Part shown: piece by piece, positions 33,880 through 46,943 of the stretch
Layout: the number at the start of each line of letters is the position of its first letter
Position numbering within the stretch: the stretch's first letter is position 1
Assembly (NCBI GenBank): GCA_014529385.2
Contig: CM043963.1
Coordinates: 97,230,412-97,294,411, forward strand
DNA length: 64,000 bases
Reading direction: 5' to 3'
DNA from: Adiantum capillus-veneris
Taxonomy: Eukaryota > Streptophyta > Polypodiopsida > Polypodiales > Pteridaceae
Notes under the pieces: model-generated
Told to the model about the DNA's origin: nothing
Databases searched by the model: none
Seen by the model: the letters and a program-made list of their open reading frames with translations, nothing else
Made by a program: the position numbers and the translations under genes

Positions 33880-36642
33880 TGATCAATTCAATATGAGATT
33901 ATCATTTGGGATAGTTAGATATTAGATTTTATGACATTACCTCTCTTGAAACTATAGTCGTCCTCGACTATGAGGTAGAGAAGATAAAGCCTTAGTCATT
34001 AGTCTATGTTTCTTAGCAAGTAGAGGATCCCATTTTACCCTACAACATCATTCCAGAATGGATGACTAGTCCATTTGGTACTTGGGAGACTTAGTTGTCG
34101 CAAGCATGTCTGCTCTTTAGTCCATATCATAATCTTAAAGCAGAGTGAAAATTTTTACTTGGTGTTTGGGAGACGTCGTCATCACAAACAAGATTCTAAG
34201 CATGTTTACTACTTAAATTTGTGCACAATAAAAAGAGAACTAGTCTTATGAGACAAACATTGTTCATTTAAAAAAACATTTACATTTGCTTTGGTGTAGC
34301 ATTGTAAGCATTGGCAAAGTTCATACTTTCCTTAAGTTGTGTTCCTTGCATCCATCAAGCATCTTCAAAAGGATAATTTTTTGACTTAATAAGATACCGT
34401 CAAATAATCTTACCATGTCTTAGTACCTTGTCTTCATGTCAAAGGATGGAGTCGAGCTGGAGCACCTCTTCCTGATCCTCGATCTTGGGCGGGTCCTCAA
34501 TTATTTGTTCTCTTGGTGTGCCTCCTTTGTAAGTCTTAAGTAGACTCACATGAAAAGCATTGTGTATGAGCCAATGATTGGGCAATTTTAGTTGATAGGC
34601 CATCTTGTTGATTGGTTTTAAAATCTTGAAAAGGACCATAGTATCTTTTTGCTAGCTTAGCATAATACTTTTGGTGGGCCGTAGGATTTTTGCCCATCAT
34701 TTGCCTCAATTGAGCCTTGCGAAACTTGAGTAGGACCCAATCGTTTTCCTTGAAAGTTAAGGCCCTTCTACGCTTGTTAGCAGCGGCTTTTTGCCTTTTT
34801 TATGAGATGCATAGAGCCTCCTTCATCTTTTGAAAAGATTCGTGTAGGTCTCGGCTATACTCATCAGCAGTGAAGATCTTCCCATGTACCTTAAGTAGCA
34901 AGGGACTTTTAGTCTTCCCTCAATGATTTCAAAGGGTGCCTTCCCCTAGTAGTATGGACAGTGTTATTATGCGCAAGAGGTAGGTACTTCTCCTGTTGTG
35001 AGCATTGATCTACTTTTGTGACATAGTTCTTGAGTAGATCTAGAATCGTAAGGTTAGCCATCTCACTTTGGCCATCCGTTTGTGGGTGATAGGCCAAAGA
35101 GAAATTTATCCTCAGTACCTAGATTCTCAAAGAGACCCTTTTAAAAATTACTGGTCATTTGAGGATCTCCACCTGAAACTATGGATGTTGGCAAGCCATG
35201 GTGTTTGAAAATCTATGATATGAAGAGGGTTGCCATTTGATGTGCCTTAATAGTCTTTTTGACAGATATGAAATGTGCTTGTTTACTAAGCATGTCAACT
35301 ATTGTCCATATTCATGTATTCCCATGGATATACTTGGGTAATCCAAAGATAAAATACATGGAGATATTCTCCCATGGTGAATTAGGAATTGGCAATGGCT
35401 AGAGTAATCCAGGTTGCTTCCCTCTATCATACTTGGCTTTTGGCATACCATGCATTTTGAAACATACTCTTGTATGTCTATTTTTATGGTAGGCCAATAG
35501 AAATATGTCTCTACTCCTTGAAGAGTAGGTTGAATCCCTCTATGCCGAACATATGGAGGAGCATGGGATTCATAAATTACTTTCTCATGAATGGAGTTAG
35601 TAACACATAGTCTATTGCCATGGAGAAGATAACTATCCTGGAAGATGAATGGTTCTTCATTCTTCCCTAAGGCAAGGTATCTTAAGGCCCTCATTCCCTC
35701 GTTTTGGAGGTAGCTCCATAGGATGTCATCAATAAAAACATCTTGGAATCTATTTAGAAAATTAGAAAACTCTGATTCCTCTTGATTTCTACCACTTTGA
35801 TTTGGTAAGACATTAGGATCATTAATGGACGCTTTGACAAAAATCATGTACGTGGAAACCAAGCTTTTCATTGACTTACCAAAAACAGGTGAATATACAA
35901 GAGGTATAGTGTGACCCAACTCATTAGTATATATGTGCATGTTCTTTTCCCTATAGGTGAAATAAATTCTCCTTTAAGGAAACTTCATATTGGCAGCAAT
36001 GCGGTTGAACCATGGTGCCCCTAGGATAACATCCTCATGTTGGAGAGGGGAGATGAAAAAGTCCTCTGTCGATGTAGCTTTGGACATGAAGCCTCAATTT
36101 CCCAATGAAGGGAGTAACAGTGGCTTATGTCCCTTGAAAGCTCCATCGGCAGTCATGTATCTCCCATCTCCTCGGGAGTACACTATGTAATCATGTTAAT
36201 GTATAACGTGAGTTCGAAAGGAGGGGTTTTAAATGCAAAAACATTAGGCAATTTAATAGAGATACATTAAAATAAGGAGATTTTATATTCATTTTTGGGA
36301 AAAAATCATAAAATAAGCGGTCATTTTATTCATTAAGACATGTTAAAAGAGAGCTTTTATTAATACCCTGCGAACACACGTTATATATGGGGGGAATGAA
36401 TGGTGAACCCCCAAGCCCATCTCGAGAGCTTGGATGCCCAGCTTAGTGGCCAACTCCGTTGATATGAAGTTGTGAGTAGAGCTAGGGTCAAAAAGGATAA
36501 AGGCATCATGCTCCCTCACCTTTAGGGATTTTATTGGCATGATCAATCGTGTGATTATGTTAATAACTCTAGTAATTACACAAGAAAAAGACGTGATCAT
36601 GTTTATAATTAGCGTGACCTTGATGATGACCTGCAAAACCAA
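33880..36642 (-). pseudogene. Gypsy G2 polyprotein remnant, RT and RNase H deleted
   Basis: From right to left on the minus strand: aspartic protease (REHDAFILFDPSSTHNFIS at about 36.5 kb, with D-P-S in place of D-S-G), interrupted by about 230 bp of foreign sequence (about 36185-36410), then the rest of protease and the spacer NFLNRFQDVFIDDI (35299-35940). This is followed without reverse transcriptase or RNase H by the integrase zinc finger (H...H...CMVCQ), then the integrase core end (YHPQTDGQSE, 34909-35097) and C-terminal domain (PNHWLIHNAFHVSLLK, 34439-34639). The polyprotein tail (VEDDY) lies just before the LTR. It belongs to the same family as G1. Confidence 0.85.
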
Positions 36643-36649
36643 TAGAGCT

Positions 36650-37828
36650 GGTTAGCGCGTCGGGTAAAAGCCGCATTCCCTCAGAGCCCATTGAGAAAAT
36701 AAAAAACCTGGCGAGCTTAATTATATAAAGTAAACCTCGTGCTTATCGTGGTTCTTTGACTAGGCAAATCCCTAGCTAGGGAGTGTATTCAAGCACCGGG
36801 TACAATCATCTCCTTGTGAATTGACCTAAGGTTACAAAGTCACAGGTCCTTTTTTTGGGCCGAACGTGATTCTTAATTCGGTAACCACTTCTAAAAATAT
36901 TTAAATCCTTCATCGAACATAAATGTACGAAACCAAAACAATTGAGAATGTTTAGAGTCATGCTCATTGTAACGAAGCCATTGGTCCATATGAGAGCTAC
37001 AGTTGGTTTTAGAAGATGAGCATATGAAAATGACGAGTCGATAGTCAAGGGTCGGATGTCCTGTACTAGTGTACTGGGCATATAAAGATCCTTGAAGTCT
37101 TGCATTTTTCACCATCATAGATTTGAGTTGATATATATTGTCACTGCACAATATAAGGGCTATAATCCTTAATTGGGTGAAAATAGCTTTTATATATTGA
37201 ATTGTATGCATAAGGGGGCTACAATCCTTGACTGGGTACAACTAGTCCTCAATTGTGTAATTGTATTGAAGATCCGTTTGCATTGTTCCATGCATTGGTT
37301 TATATATAGAGTGCATTATGTATTATAAAAGATTTTTAGTGCATGACATGACCAATCATAGATATTATTGCTTTCATGTGTGTTTTGCAAATAATTGACA
37401 TCGTTTCAGTGTAGAAGTTGATTATTCTTGTAGCATTTGAAATTAGGTGTGTCTTATTGTTTGCAAATTTAAGAGGATGTAAAAATAATCATCATAATAA
37501 TAACTGCATTGAGAAATTCATAGCATTGTTGTATTTATAATGTCGTACAGAGAGTGCATTGCAATGTCTATGTTTACTCACAACATAGGTGATTGATATG
37601 TGGATTGACTAAAGTGTATTGCAAATCTCATATTATGCAGATTTGATTACTTTCTTAGTGATTGATTTTTTAATATATATTGAAAGGAAGAAAAATGTTT
37701 TAAAAATTGAACATCTAGTTTTTATGTCTTCAATTTTAAATTAAAAGCAATGGAGCAACACAAGTTTTCATAATAATCAATATCTAATTCTCCTAAATGA
37801 TTTTCTCATATTAAACTGATCATTTAAT
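36650..37828. other. AT-rich spacer between G2 and G1
   Basis: No gag or 5' LTR of G2 is found here. Two overlapping minus-strand frames (36806-37241) match nothing known. Confidence 0.5.
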
Positions 37829-39341
37829 GTGGGGAAGTGCCAGGGGAGAAAAGGCTAGAATATTGGTTAAGCTAGCAGACCGGCCACAGTAGGGATCCAA
37901 AGGAGGGAAAATAGGGATTCAAAGGGGGGGCCATCTGCAAAAGAGCCATGTGCAACAATGGGCTAAAAAGACCCTAAGGTTCAGCCCATTAAGACTTCCA
38001 AAATTCAAAGGTTGTGTCCAAAGGGTTAAAGCTGAGGGGGAATTGGATGCTTTGTGTGCTCTCCAAAGTCAACACATATCCCTACATGGGAGGGGGCGAG
38101 CCCTTCTTCTAGGGGATGAGAGAGAAAGCCACACACACACACACACACAGGCTCCCTTTACACAAAGGGAATGAGGGACACATGTCAGCTCCCTAGGCCA
38201 GATGCCCACAAGGTGTGCCCAGTTTCTATTGGATGACCCTTGAAGTGGAACAATGAGAATTAAGCTAAAGTAAATCTAGTTTAATTAATTTAAAAAAATT
38301 TAATAAAAGAAACCAATGAGAATTAAGTCTCCTAGAAGACTATTGGGCAGTCTCACAAGGGGTCTAATGAGCATTCAGAAGCCCAATGGCTTGCCTGATT
38401 CCTATTGGCCAGGAGGCAAAGGGGTCCAATGAGAGTTTAGTTTAATTATTTAATTACCTAAAGCTCTCACAAAAGGGGAAAGGGGGACACATGTCAAAAG
38501 GCTATCACTTATGCTGCTTAATAGTCATTGGCTTGACTTGGGGAGAGCCAATGAGGGCTCAGCAAAAGCAAATAGCAAGAGGGCTCGCCCAAGAGAGAGA
38601 GGGGGCTGATTTTTGCAAGGCATTATCACACACACACTCACACAATCTCATGTGTGAAGAAAGAGAATACTATCTCTTCCCAAGCTTTAATGGAGAGCTC
38701 ATCACCTACTCCAAGCTTGTGAGATACAAGCCTGCATCAACACACTCTTGGCATGTGGATGCAAATCCAACCAAGAGCCAAGCTTCAATGCATGCTCATC
38801 TCCTCTACCAAGCTAATTACTAAGCTAAGCTATGCTAATATGAGTGATTATGTGAGGAGATGTACATCTTTCTCGTAAGATACTCCTTCTTCCTCTTAAT
38901 CTACTCTCATACCCTGCTAGCTCTCACCATCTTTGAAGGTGTGTGAGGTCTTGGGTCTGAGAACGGGGATAATTCAAGTTGTGTTTGCTAAGTGTTTTGC
39001 TTAGTGCATGAAGCTTTCATCTTCATTGCACTAGCTAGTCTTGAAGGAACACAAAGAATTGTATTGTACAATGTCTCTCTTGATGGGAGAAACCATAATA
39101 CAAAGCCTTTTGGAGGGGGGACCGGCTCCATGCAAATCCGGTCCTCAACTGTTGTCATTAGCTTAATTTCTCTCTCTTTTGAAAGTATTGTCGATGCTAT
39201 CTAACTAGGTGTTATGCTTTTTGTTGCTCTCTCCACCCAAGCACTCTTGTAATTCTCATTAGGAATCTATTCTAATGAAATGCCCACTATGTTCATGCTC
39301 ATTTCCGCTACACACAAGTTATTAGGCCATTAAATGTTACA
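37829..39341 (+). mobile_element. 5' LTR of gypsy element G1
   Basis: It begins TGTGGGGAAG at 37829 and ends AAATGTTACA at 39341 (1513 bp), with the primer site directly after. It is homologous to the inverted LTR at 32310-33874. Confidence 0.85.
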
Positions 39342-39356
39342 TTGGTATCAAAGCAC
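39342..39356 (+). promoter_or_regulatory. Primer binding site of G1, initiator-Met type
   Basis: TTGGTATCAAAGCAC starts at the base after the LTR. It differs at one position from the common plant site TGGTATCAGAGC. Confidence 0.8.
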
Positions 39357-39758
39357 AAGGTTTCTCTTTTCTTGCTCAAGAAGGGAGGTCCTCGAGCTAG
39401 CTATAAATGGTTGGTATTATTAATTTCCTGTGAGTAAGTAGAATAGGGATTTTTCAGCCTTGCAGTGCGCCTACCTTCGTTCAGTTAACGGGGCATCACC
39501 GTCGAGAGCTATGGTCTTAATAGTGGAGTCCTACGGGGCTTAACTACGGCTTAACCACTATTGAGCTATTAGAAGCTTGACAGGAGCCGGTGCCGTTTTG
39601 GTGTCGAAAGACCCTCTCTTCTATTCCTTGCAATTAATGGTATTCGAGCCACAGGTACAGTAGCTTGAGTGCTTTTTCTAAAGGGGTAAAGAGGAGTAGC
39701 AACTAGGGCTTGAAGTGCCAAAGTACACCTAAAAAGTTCACACCTAAAAGTTGTTAGA

Positions 39759-40434
39759 ATGGCTGACAATAGTAAAGAGAGTGAAATTAATGTTGATAAC
39801 TTTGATTTTGCTCATGAGCAAGCTACTAATGATGCTTCAATGCTTGTTAACTATCTTGTTTCTAGGCTTCAACAAGCCATGGGCAATCCATCTCTCCAAA
39901 GTGAAGTGCAACGGTAGCTCCGTGCTCACGGGATTCTCCAAGCTCATCACCATGACGAGAGAACACCTTGGAAGCCTCCTTGTGAGACTACCAAAAGAGG
40001 TCTCTCTCCGATTCGGGAAGAAGAAGAGAATCCATATGAAGGGCTCAAGAATTTACTTCTTGATGATGCATCTCCTTCCCAAAGGAGAACTCAAGAGCCT
40101 CCACCGAAGGAACGAGAAAGAAGCGAGTCTCCCGCCACCTCGGCGGAGATGGCTCCACGAAGACGGCGGGCTAAACGCTCTCCATCACCACCAAAGCGGA
40201 GAAGACTCTCCTCACCACAATTCAAAGAGGGATGATAAAAAGCAAGAGAAGAAAAAGGCGAGAAAGAGGACACCCTCTTCTCCACCTTCTTCAAATTCTT
40301 CCTCTTATGAAAGTGATGGTGAAGACGACAAAGATCAAGACAAGAAAAAGGCGAGAAAGAGGTCACCCTCTTCTCCACCTTCTTCAAATTCTTCACCTTC
40401 TGAAGAAAGTGATGGTGCAACCTTTGAACCATAA
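39759..40434 (+). pseudogene. Gypsy G1 gag, N-terminal part
   Basis: The frame begins MADNSKESEINVDNF at 39759, about 400 bp beyond the primer site. One in-frame TAG stands at 39915 (codon 53) and a TGA at 40233. A shift to another frame then continues an Arg/Lys/Ser-rich linker with two copies of KKARKR(T/S)PSSPPSSNSS. The basic, disordered linker precedes the capsid domain at about 40.5 kb. Confidence 0.75.
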
Positions 40435-40439
40435 AAAAG

Positions 40440-43005
40440 AAGAGGCCATAGGAAATCCTATGCCGCATGGAAGAGGTCGTCCAAGCTAAAGAAATTCAAA
40501 GAGGGAGGAAAGAGCATCTCTTTCCTTACTTATGATGGCACCTTTGGTGCTACGGACAAAGTCTTGGCCTTTATCCAGCAATTCGATGCGGCGTTTGGAG
40601 ATGAGGGCTTCACGGAGTCCTCTAAGCTACGCCATGTAGCTATGCACTTTCAAAAGTCCGCCAGACAATGGTGGTCTAGCCTACGAGCCAATGGTGAAGC
40701 TCCACGAACATGGAAAGCTTTAAGAGCTTCCATTATGAAGCAGCTTTTGGCCACCGATGCAAAAGACAAAGTACTCACCGAATGGCGAAGCTTAAAGCTC
40801 TCCCCCAATGAATCCATCCACAAATATGTAGACAAGTTTTGGAACCTACAACTCAAATCCACTGTCTTCAAAAAGTTGGATTTTGGAGAGCAAAGGCAAC
40901 AATTTTGTGCGGGCTTAACCGAAGAAATGGCGGAGTATGTCAACTCCCAAAGGCCACGCACCATATCGGCGGTAATACACCATACTATGGTGGCCTCTCG
41001 AATCAATTTCCAAACGGGGGCTAAAAGAAATAATAAGCCCCCGGAAAACAAGGGTTCCAATGGGCCTAAGGGGAAGGACAATGTCCAAAAGTCTCCTAAG
41101 GGCAACTCCAACAAAGCTAAAGAGAAGGGAGTTTACAAAGGTAAGAATAAACTCTCTCCTGAAGAGCTTGAGCGTTATCGTAAGGATAACCGGTGTTTCA
41201 AGTGCGGCGAACAAGGGCATGCGTACCGCGCTTGTCCCCAAAAGAACAACCGCCAAGATCCTCCTAGAGCTTCCTTGGTTGAAATCCAAGAGGAGGAGAC
41301 TCACCAAACTCACCACAAAGGATCTCCTCTATGCCATGCTTGGGGAAAGGTAAGAGAACATGATGCTTTTATTCTCTTTGACTCTGGTTCTACTCACAAT
41401 TTTATATCTATGGAGTTAGCCACCAAGCTAGGCATACAATCCTACGAGATGGGAGATGTCCTACCCGCAGACAGTGCCTTCAAGGGGCAAGAAGCTTCAG
41501 TCACTCCCTTAATTGGGAAATTGAGGCTTCATGTCCAAGGATATGTGGACAAAGAGGACTTCTTTATCTCTCCTCTCAAGCATGAGGATGTAATCCTAGG
41601 GGCACCATGGTTTGATCGCCTGGCTGCCGATGTTAAATTTCCTGAAAGGAGAATCTCCTTTAAGTTCAGGGAAAAAGACATGTATATAGATGCTAAGGAA
41701 ATGGGTAACACTATCCCCATTGTACATACACCAGCTTTCAACAAGTCAATAAAGAGCTCTATTTTCGTGTACATGATTTTTGTTAAAGACTCTCAAAATG
41801 AACCTAATGCTTTAGCAAAAGAAAATAAAAGCAACCAAAAGGAATTAGAGTTATCCAATTTTCTCAAGGGGTTTCAAGATGTTTTTATTGACGACATCCC
41901 TTGTGAGCTACCTCCTAAACGAGGTAATGATGACCATGCAATCGAACTTCTTCCAGGAAGTTCACCGCCTAACAAACCTCCTTATAGAGTTTCTCAAGCT
42001 CAACAAGAGGAGATTATGCGGCAAGTGCATGAGTTAGTTGAGAAGGGTATGGTTAGGCCAAGCTCATCTCCATTTTGCTCACCTGTGCTATTAGTGCAAA
42101 AGAAAGACGGCACATATCGTATGTGTGTCGACTATAGAGCACTAAATAGGATCACTATCAAGAATAGGTTTCCCGTTCCACGGGTAGAAGACCTATTTGA
42201 TAAGCTACAAGGATCGACCTACTTTAGTAGGATTGACCTAAAAAGTGGCTATCATCAAATAAGGATAGTTGATCAAGACATTGTAAAGACCGCATTTCGC
42301 ACCACATTTGGTCTTTACGAATACATTGTCATTCCTTTTGGCTTGACCAATGCACCAGCCACATTCAACCGCTTGATGGAGAAGCTGTTCAGGCCTCATC
42401 GAACCTTCACTGGAGTGTTCTTTGATGATATTATGATCTACTCTAATTCATTGGAGGAACACAAGCAACACCTCCAGGTAATATTTCAAGTTTTAAGAGA
42501 GAATAAACTTTACGTTAATCGAAAGAAAAGTGAATTTTTCTTGCAAGAGATTCAGTATTTAGGTCATATTATCTCTCAAGATGGCATCCAAATGGATCCA
42601 TCAAAGTTAGAGGTAATAAAAGGATGGCCTAAACCAAGGAATCTTCATGAACTAAGAAGCTTTATAGGTATGTGTGCATACTATAGACGCTTCATAGAAA
42701 AGTTCTCACAAATTGCGGGACCATAACATGACCTAACAAAGAAAAACGTTAGGTATACATGGTCTTCTAAAGAGAACAATGCTTTCGAAAAGCTTATCTC
42801 TCAAACTGTGCTTATACTACCGGATCTCTCAAAACCATTTGAGGTCCAATGTGATGCTTGTGGTGATTGCCTTGGAGCTGTTTTACTCCAAGAAGGGCAC
42901 GCCATAGGCTATGAGAGTCGAAGGCTTGACCCTGTTGAGCAAGCTCTAGGCATATATGAAAAGGAACTCCTTGCAGTTCTACATGCCTTAGATGTTTTGG
43001 AACCA
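40440..43005 (+). CDS. Gypsy G1 gag-pol, long open part
   Basis: A long open stretch runs to a stop at 42724-42726; the part from 40564 alone is 720 codons. In order it has the capsid (FLTYDGTFGATDKVLAF, ARQWWSSL), zinc knuckle CFKCGEQGHAYRAC (CX2CX4HX4C), aspartic protease ILFDSGSTHNFIS, and reverse transcriptase with YFSRIDLKSGYHQI, IPFGLTNAPATF and the catalytic FFDDIMIYS. After one TAA, RNase H begins (FEVQCDACGDCLGAVLLQ, KELLAVLHALD) and breaks off near 43005, where a different element starts. Integrase and 3' LTR are missing, so it cannot move by itself. The well-kept frame suggests a fairly recent insertion. Confidence 0.92.
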
Positions 43006-43012
43006 TGTCAAT

Positions 43013-43215
43013 GCTTTTCCTTCTAATGTCATTCCAAACCCTTCGAATTGAGTATGGAAGTCAAATATGCATTCTGCTCTTAGCACTTGCTTAAAGCTTG
43101 CTAAGTGGTCATTAGATCCACTGTATTTTTTGACCCATTTCTGAAGATCAGCTGGTATGACATGTCTATTTGGTTCAACTCCCAGTCTCCTAGTAGTTGG
43201 TCCTGTTTACGAGTC
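43013..43215 (-). pseudogene. Gag fragment of LTR element H
   Basis: The minus strand encodes a capsid start: VIPADLQKWVKKYSGSNDHL, then ECIFDFHTQFEGF and GKALTWFQ, the Retrotrans_gag pattern ending in the tryptophan-phenylalanine box. It ends at the junction with the G1 RNase H. Its primer site lies upstream at 45463-45479 and the LTR at 45482. Confidence 0.65.
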
Positions 43216-43799
43216 CTTCAAACCAGTCTGTTGGAAATAGTGACTCATGTAGCCCTAGAATGGCTTTAGTGTCACTCGGTATTTACTTTAGACTGGAATT
43301 ATGGTATTTACTTCTGACCCCCATTTGTCTATCACGTCAGGGTTTCAACTTGTAAATACCTAGTTCCGTTTCTATCCATGTACATTTTTACTTGTTTGTT
43401 TGCCATGATTTCCTCTTCAAACTCAATACCATGGTCATCAATGAAATAGCATACTCTTCATTAGGATCCAGGTAAACCTAAGCTCCATGGCGATTAGTCT
43501 TATAAAAAGAGAGTATATGCTTATAACGCACTGTTGTTCCAATTTCTGAGTGAGTCGAATAGGAAGACATTTCAGATGTTGATTCTGAAAAAGTATCTGA
43601 GACTTCTTCAAGATAGTGTCCAAGTGCTCACCTTGATTAAAACTCTCTTCGGTTGATACTCTAATGGAGGTTTCTCCAAATATGCCTTGGTTTCCTAGTA
43701 TAGACCAGATCTAAGGTTCATAAAGACTTGTGAAGCCCTGGATAGAGTACTTATCGTTGGATTGACTTGTTGTCAATTTCTTCCACTTGACTTGCAACT

Positions 43800-44925
43800 T
43801 CTGTCAAGCTGTCAATTCCTTGTCTGCAATCTGATTCCAATTTGGATCCGATTGAACCCAAAATTGCCCTGTGGCCTTGTATTATGTTGGCATAACACTG
43901 TACAAGTTCAAAAGTCAAAAATGGTGTCTCTGTGTAGCAGTTGTAAATAATTGTGATTATTTACTTTTCTCGGTTTTTAACACTTTTTGGCTTGATTTGC
44001 CAAGTATACGACTAGTTAAGGTCTCTGGACAAGTTTCACTAAGTTTGGATAAAATCTGTTCAAGTTTAGCAACTGTTTCGTATTCGCAGACTCAGTTTTC
44101 AAGAATCTGACTTAAGTTTCACTTTTGTGATCCAAATTTCATCAAAATTGATTTGTGTGGTCTACTTGATATCCTTGATCTTGTGGTATACTCAAATGTC
44201 CAAGATTATCAATTTTTGTAGCAGATGTAAATAATTGCGATTATTTACTCCATCTATTTTTTTGCAAGTTTTTGTCTCAATCTTGACACAGATCTGTTAA
44301 GTATCTTAACTTAAACTCTCTAGCCAAGTTTCATCAAGTTTGGATAATTTTTATTCAAACGGCCATTAGTTTTGTATTTGTAAACTGACTTTGCAAGTTT
44401 GGCCCCAATTCTTAATCCAATGATCCAAATCTTACCAAATTTGGTTTGTGGGCTTAATACAACATGGTAAAGCTAGTGGTATGCTGACTTGAAGTTGAAA
44501 AATGGGACATATGTAAATAATCACGATTATTTACTTCTGGCAAATTTTTGTATCTTTTTGGTCAACTGCATGTACACTTTTTTATCACATCAATACAAGC
44601 CTATGAATCAAGTTTCATTCAGTTTGAACAAAAATTTTCTCAATTTACACTCAAGTTCCCGAAAGTCAGTATAGAATTTAGTTTTTACCCAGTTTTTGGT
44701 CAATTTGGTGATCCAAATTCTATAGTCCTTTATAAAAGTTGTTTGTACACATGCGTAGAGTCTCTGATATCAACCTTGGGCAGTTTTGAGCAGAACGTAA
44801 ATAATCACGATTATTTACTTTAGGCCTAAAATAAACACTTTTTTTACCTTTTTAACTAAACAGTCATGTCAAAACTTAATTTGGCCTAAAATGTCAAGAA
44901 AAAGTAAATAATCCGAGTTTTTGCA
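43800..44925 (-). repeat. 285-bp tandem repeats in element H leader
   Basis: The near-palindrome TAAATAATCACGATTATTTA or a variant recurs at 43944, 44228, 44514 and 44798, with a half copy at 44905; the steps are 284, 286 and 284 bp. Between them, lines such as AAGTTTCA(C/T)(T/C)AAGTTTGGAT and GATCCAAAT(T/C)TTA(C/T)C also recur. Related TATTTAC words occur at 43270-43360. The array lies between the gag start and the primer site, i.e. in the long untranslated leader. Confidence 0.85.
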
Positions 44926-45462
44926 AACTCTTGAAATTTTTACCTGAGTATGTCCTTGAGCGTACCCACTGGTTCATACAACTTTTAAGCATACTCTCCG
45001 GTCGGATTGAGTGGTTGGCAGTCTTTTCGTGCTATTTCTAGCCGTAGACCTGAAATTCTGCAGCTTCACATAACAACTCACAATTGATTCTTTCGGAGAG
45101 AGCAATCTTATGAATTCCACCTTCGATTCTACTTACCCTACTCCTAAGTTCTACTGCAATGGGGTTGTGGAAAGTGTCCACAAACACTCGTTTTCTTAAT
45201 TTTTATGGTGTCCTGAGCCTTGATCTTAAGACTTGTTTTGCCCGTCAATCATTCTCAAAACACTTATCTAATTCTATAATCCTACAATCCTAAAGGTACT
45301 CAGCAAATACGATTACTTCCAAGCTACCTCTACACAACAAAAGAGGACAATCTTAATCTATGCGGTCTAAAAGAAAGTTTTTTACTCTAGGAGATCCTAA
45401 AGGAAGTCAAAGGATAACTTCACAAGACCCTCATTTTTTTTCTTAGTTTAGGTCTCTTCAAT

Positions 45463-45479
45463 CCCTGGCAGCGGCGCCA
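45463..45479 (-). promoter_or_regulatory. Primer binding site of element H, Asp type
   Basis: The minus strand reads TGGCGCCGCTGCCAGGG, close to the TGGCGCCGTTGCCGGGG site of many plant gypsy elements. It is two bases from the LTR end. Confidence 0.8.
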
Positions 45480-45481
45480 AA

Positions 45482-46330
45482 TGTGGGACGGGTGTCTAAC
45501 CTCACTCCTATCTTATTACAGATGTAGCGAGAACCACGAATAAATTGTCCATCCATGGGACGAAGCTGACTCGACTAGCACATAGAGGCTACAAGAGGTT
45601 GTCAATCTCTTGGAAACAACTCGCACCTAACCCAGGCTACACTCAAGTGACTGAAATCACCAAAAGCCAATCGTTGATCGACAAACAAATCACATCCGTT
45701 ACAACATCAAATGACATCCAAACGTAACAAAACTTCTAGGACATGTTTATAAGACCTAAGCACACATGCTTATGGTCTCAAATCTCACTTTAGGTCAAGT
45801 GCAAAAATCGTAATTATTAACAACAATGGATTTTTGACATAGCCGTTTTTGACCTAGAATGCATCTAAATGCTTAGCAATGATGTCCCAATACCCCGCCT
45901 ATGTTTAGTTTTTGATTTTGAAGTGTAAATTCCTACTTATGATGAAATTAAGCCGCAGATTGAGACGCCAAAAGCTATGAAATACCATGAAATACTTACA
46001 TCAATGCGTAGAGCTCTTACCTACAGTGACAATGCAACAGACGCGACTGCAATGTGACAACCGGAGAGGGAGTAGGAAGCACGAGAAGGAGAGAAGTGAG
46101 CCTTGTTAGCTCACGCTGTGTATTTCATTATCCAAAACGTAATAATAACTTTACAAAATTGACTTTTATACCTTAGCCAAGGTTTTTGGTTGGTTAAAAC
46201 TAATAATGTGAGAGCTCTAACTAAACACAGGTTGATACAATCTGGAAGCTTGTAGCCCCGGCTCATCAATTACAAAGTTTATCCGGAAAATAGGAGTTAC
46301 AATATCTCCGATTCATCAAAATAATAAATG
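45482..46330 (-). mobile_element. 5' LTR of element H (outer limit uncertain)
   Basis: The LTR ends CGTCCCACA (minus) at 45482. A TATAAAA box is on the minus strand at 46164-46170, a sensible promoter position. I could not fix its outer end; 46330 is a working limit. Confidence 0.6.
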
Positions 46331-46384
46331 CTTTTACAATGAGAGATCCGAAAAATGGTATCCGAGTTAGTTTGTTGCTAACAA

Positions 46385-46722
46385 AAAGGAGACAAGTCCA
46401 CCTCTTAGTCTCAATCCTCCCCCGAAGCTCAGCAAGAGGATTTTCCCCAAGCTCCAATTCCTCCACCAATCACTCGGAATCAAAAGGACTCCCCCACTCC
46501 GATAGCAAAGCGCCCGCCCAAGACCTCCTCCAACAAAGGCAAGAAGAAGGTCAACTCCTTTGCCCTTCTTGACTCCTTGGGTGAGGAAGAAGATGAAGGT
46601 AACCCTCATCGTTCACTAGGAGAGCAAGTCAATGCTCTAGATAGGTATCTTATTGAGTCAAAGAATCATGGAGAGCCCTCGAGTAGCGAGTGGCCTACCC
46701 CTATGGAAGTGCAAAATTTCAA
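46385..46722 (+). pseudogene. Gag-like fragment (unassigned)
   Basis: One plus frame reads PPITRNQKDSPTPIAKRPPK, GKKKVNSFALLDSLGEEEDE and SLGEQVNALDRYLIESKNH before a stop at 46722. Proline/lysine-rich and acidic alternation is typical of retrotransposon gag or linker regions, but no domain is recognisable. It is not the G1 gag. Confidence 0.3.
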
Positions 46723-46905
46723 GTGAGCCACCGACCCCGACATACCCACCAAAGCCTCTAGGCATAAGCTCACGCCCAAAAACAGAAAGATGTCCTTTTT
46801 TGGGTTTTTCTGATTGTATCTATTTGTATCAAGGCTTTCATGCCATTCATTGTAATGCTCCTTCTCTTTATATATACATTTACGCGCTTTACTCGGGAAG
46901 TGAAG

Positions 46906-46943
46906 GGGGGGGGGGGGGGGGGGGGGGGGGGGGGCGGGGGGGG
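46906..46943. repeat. Poly-G tract
   Basis: A run of G residues broken by a single C. Confidence 0.95.
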
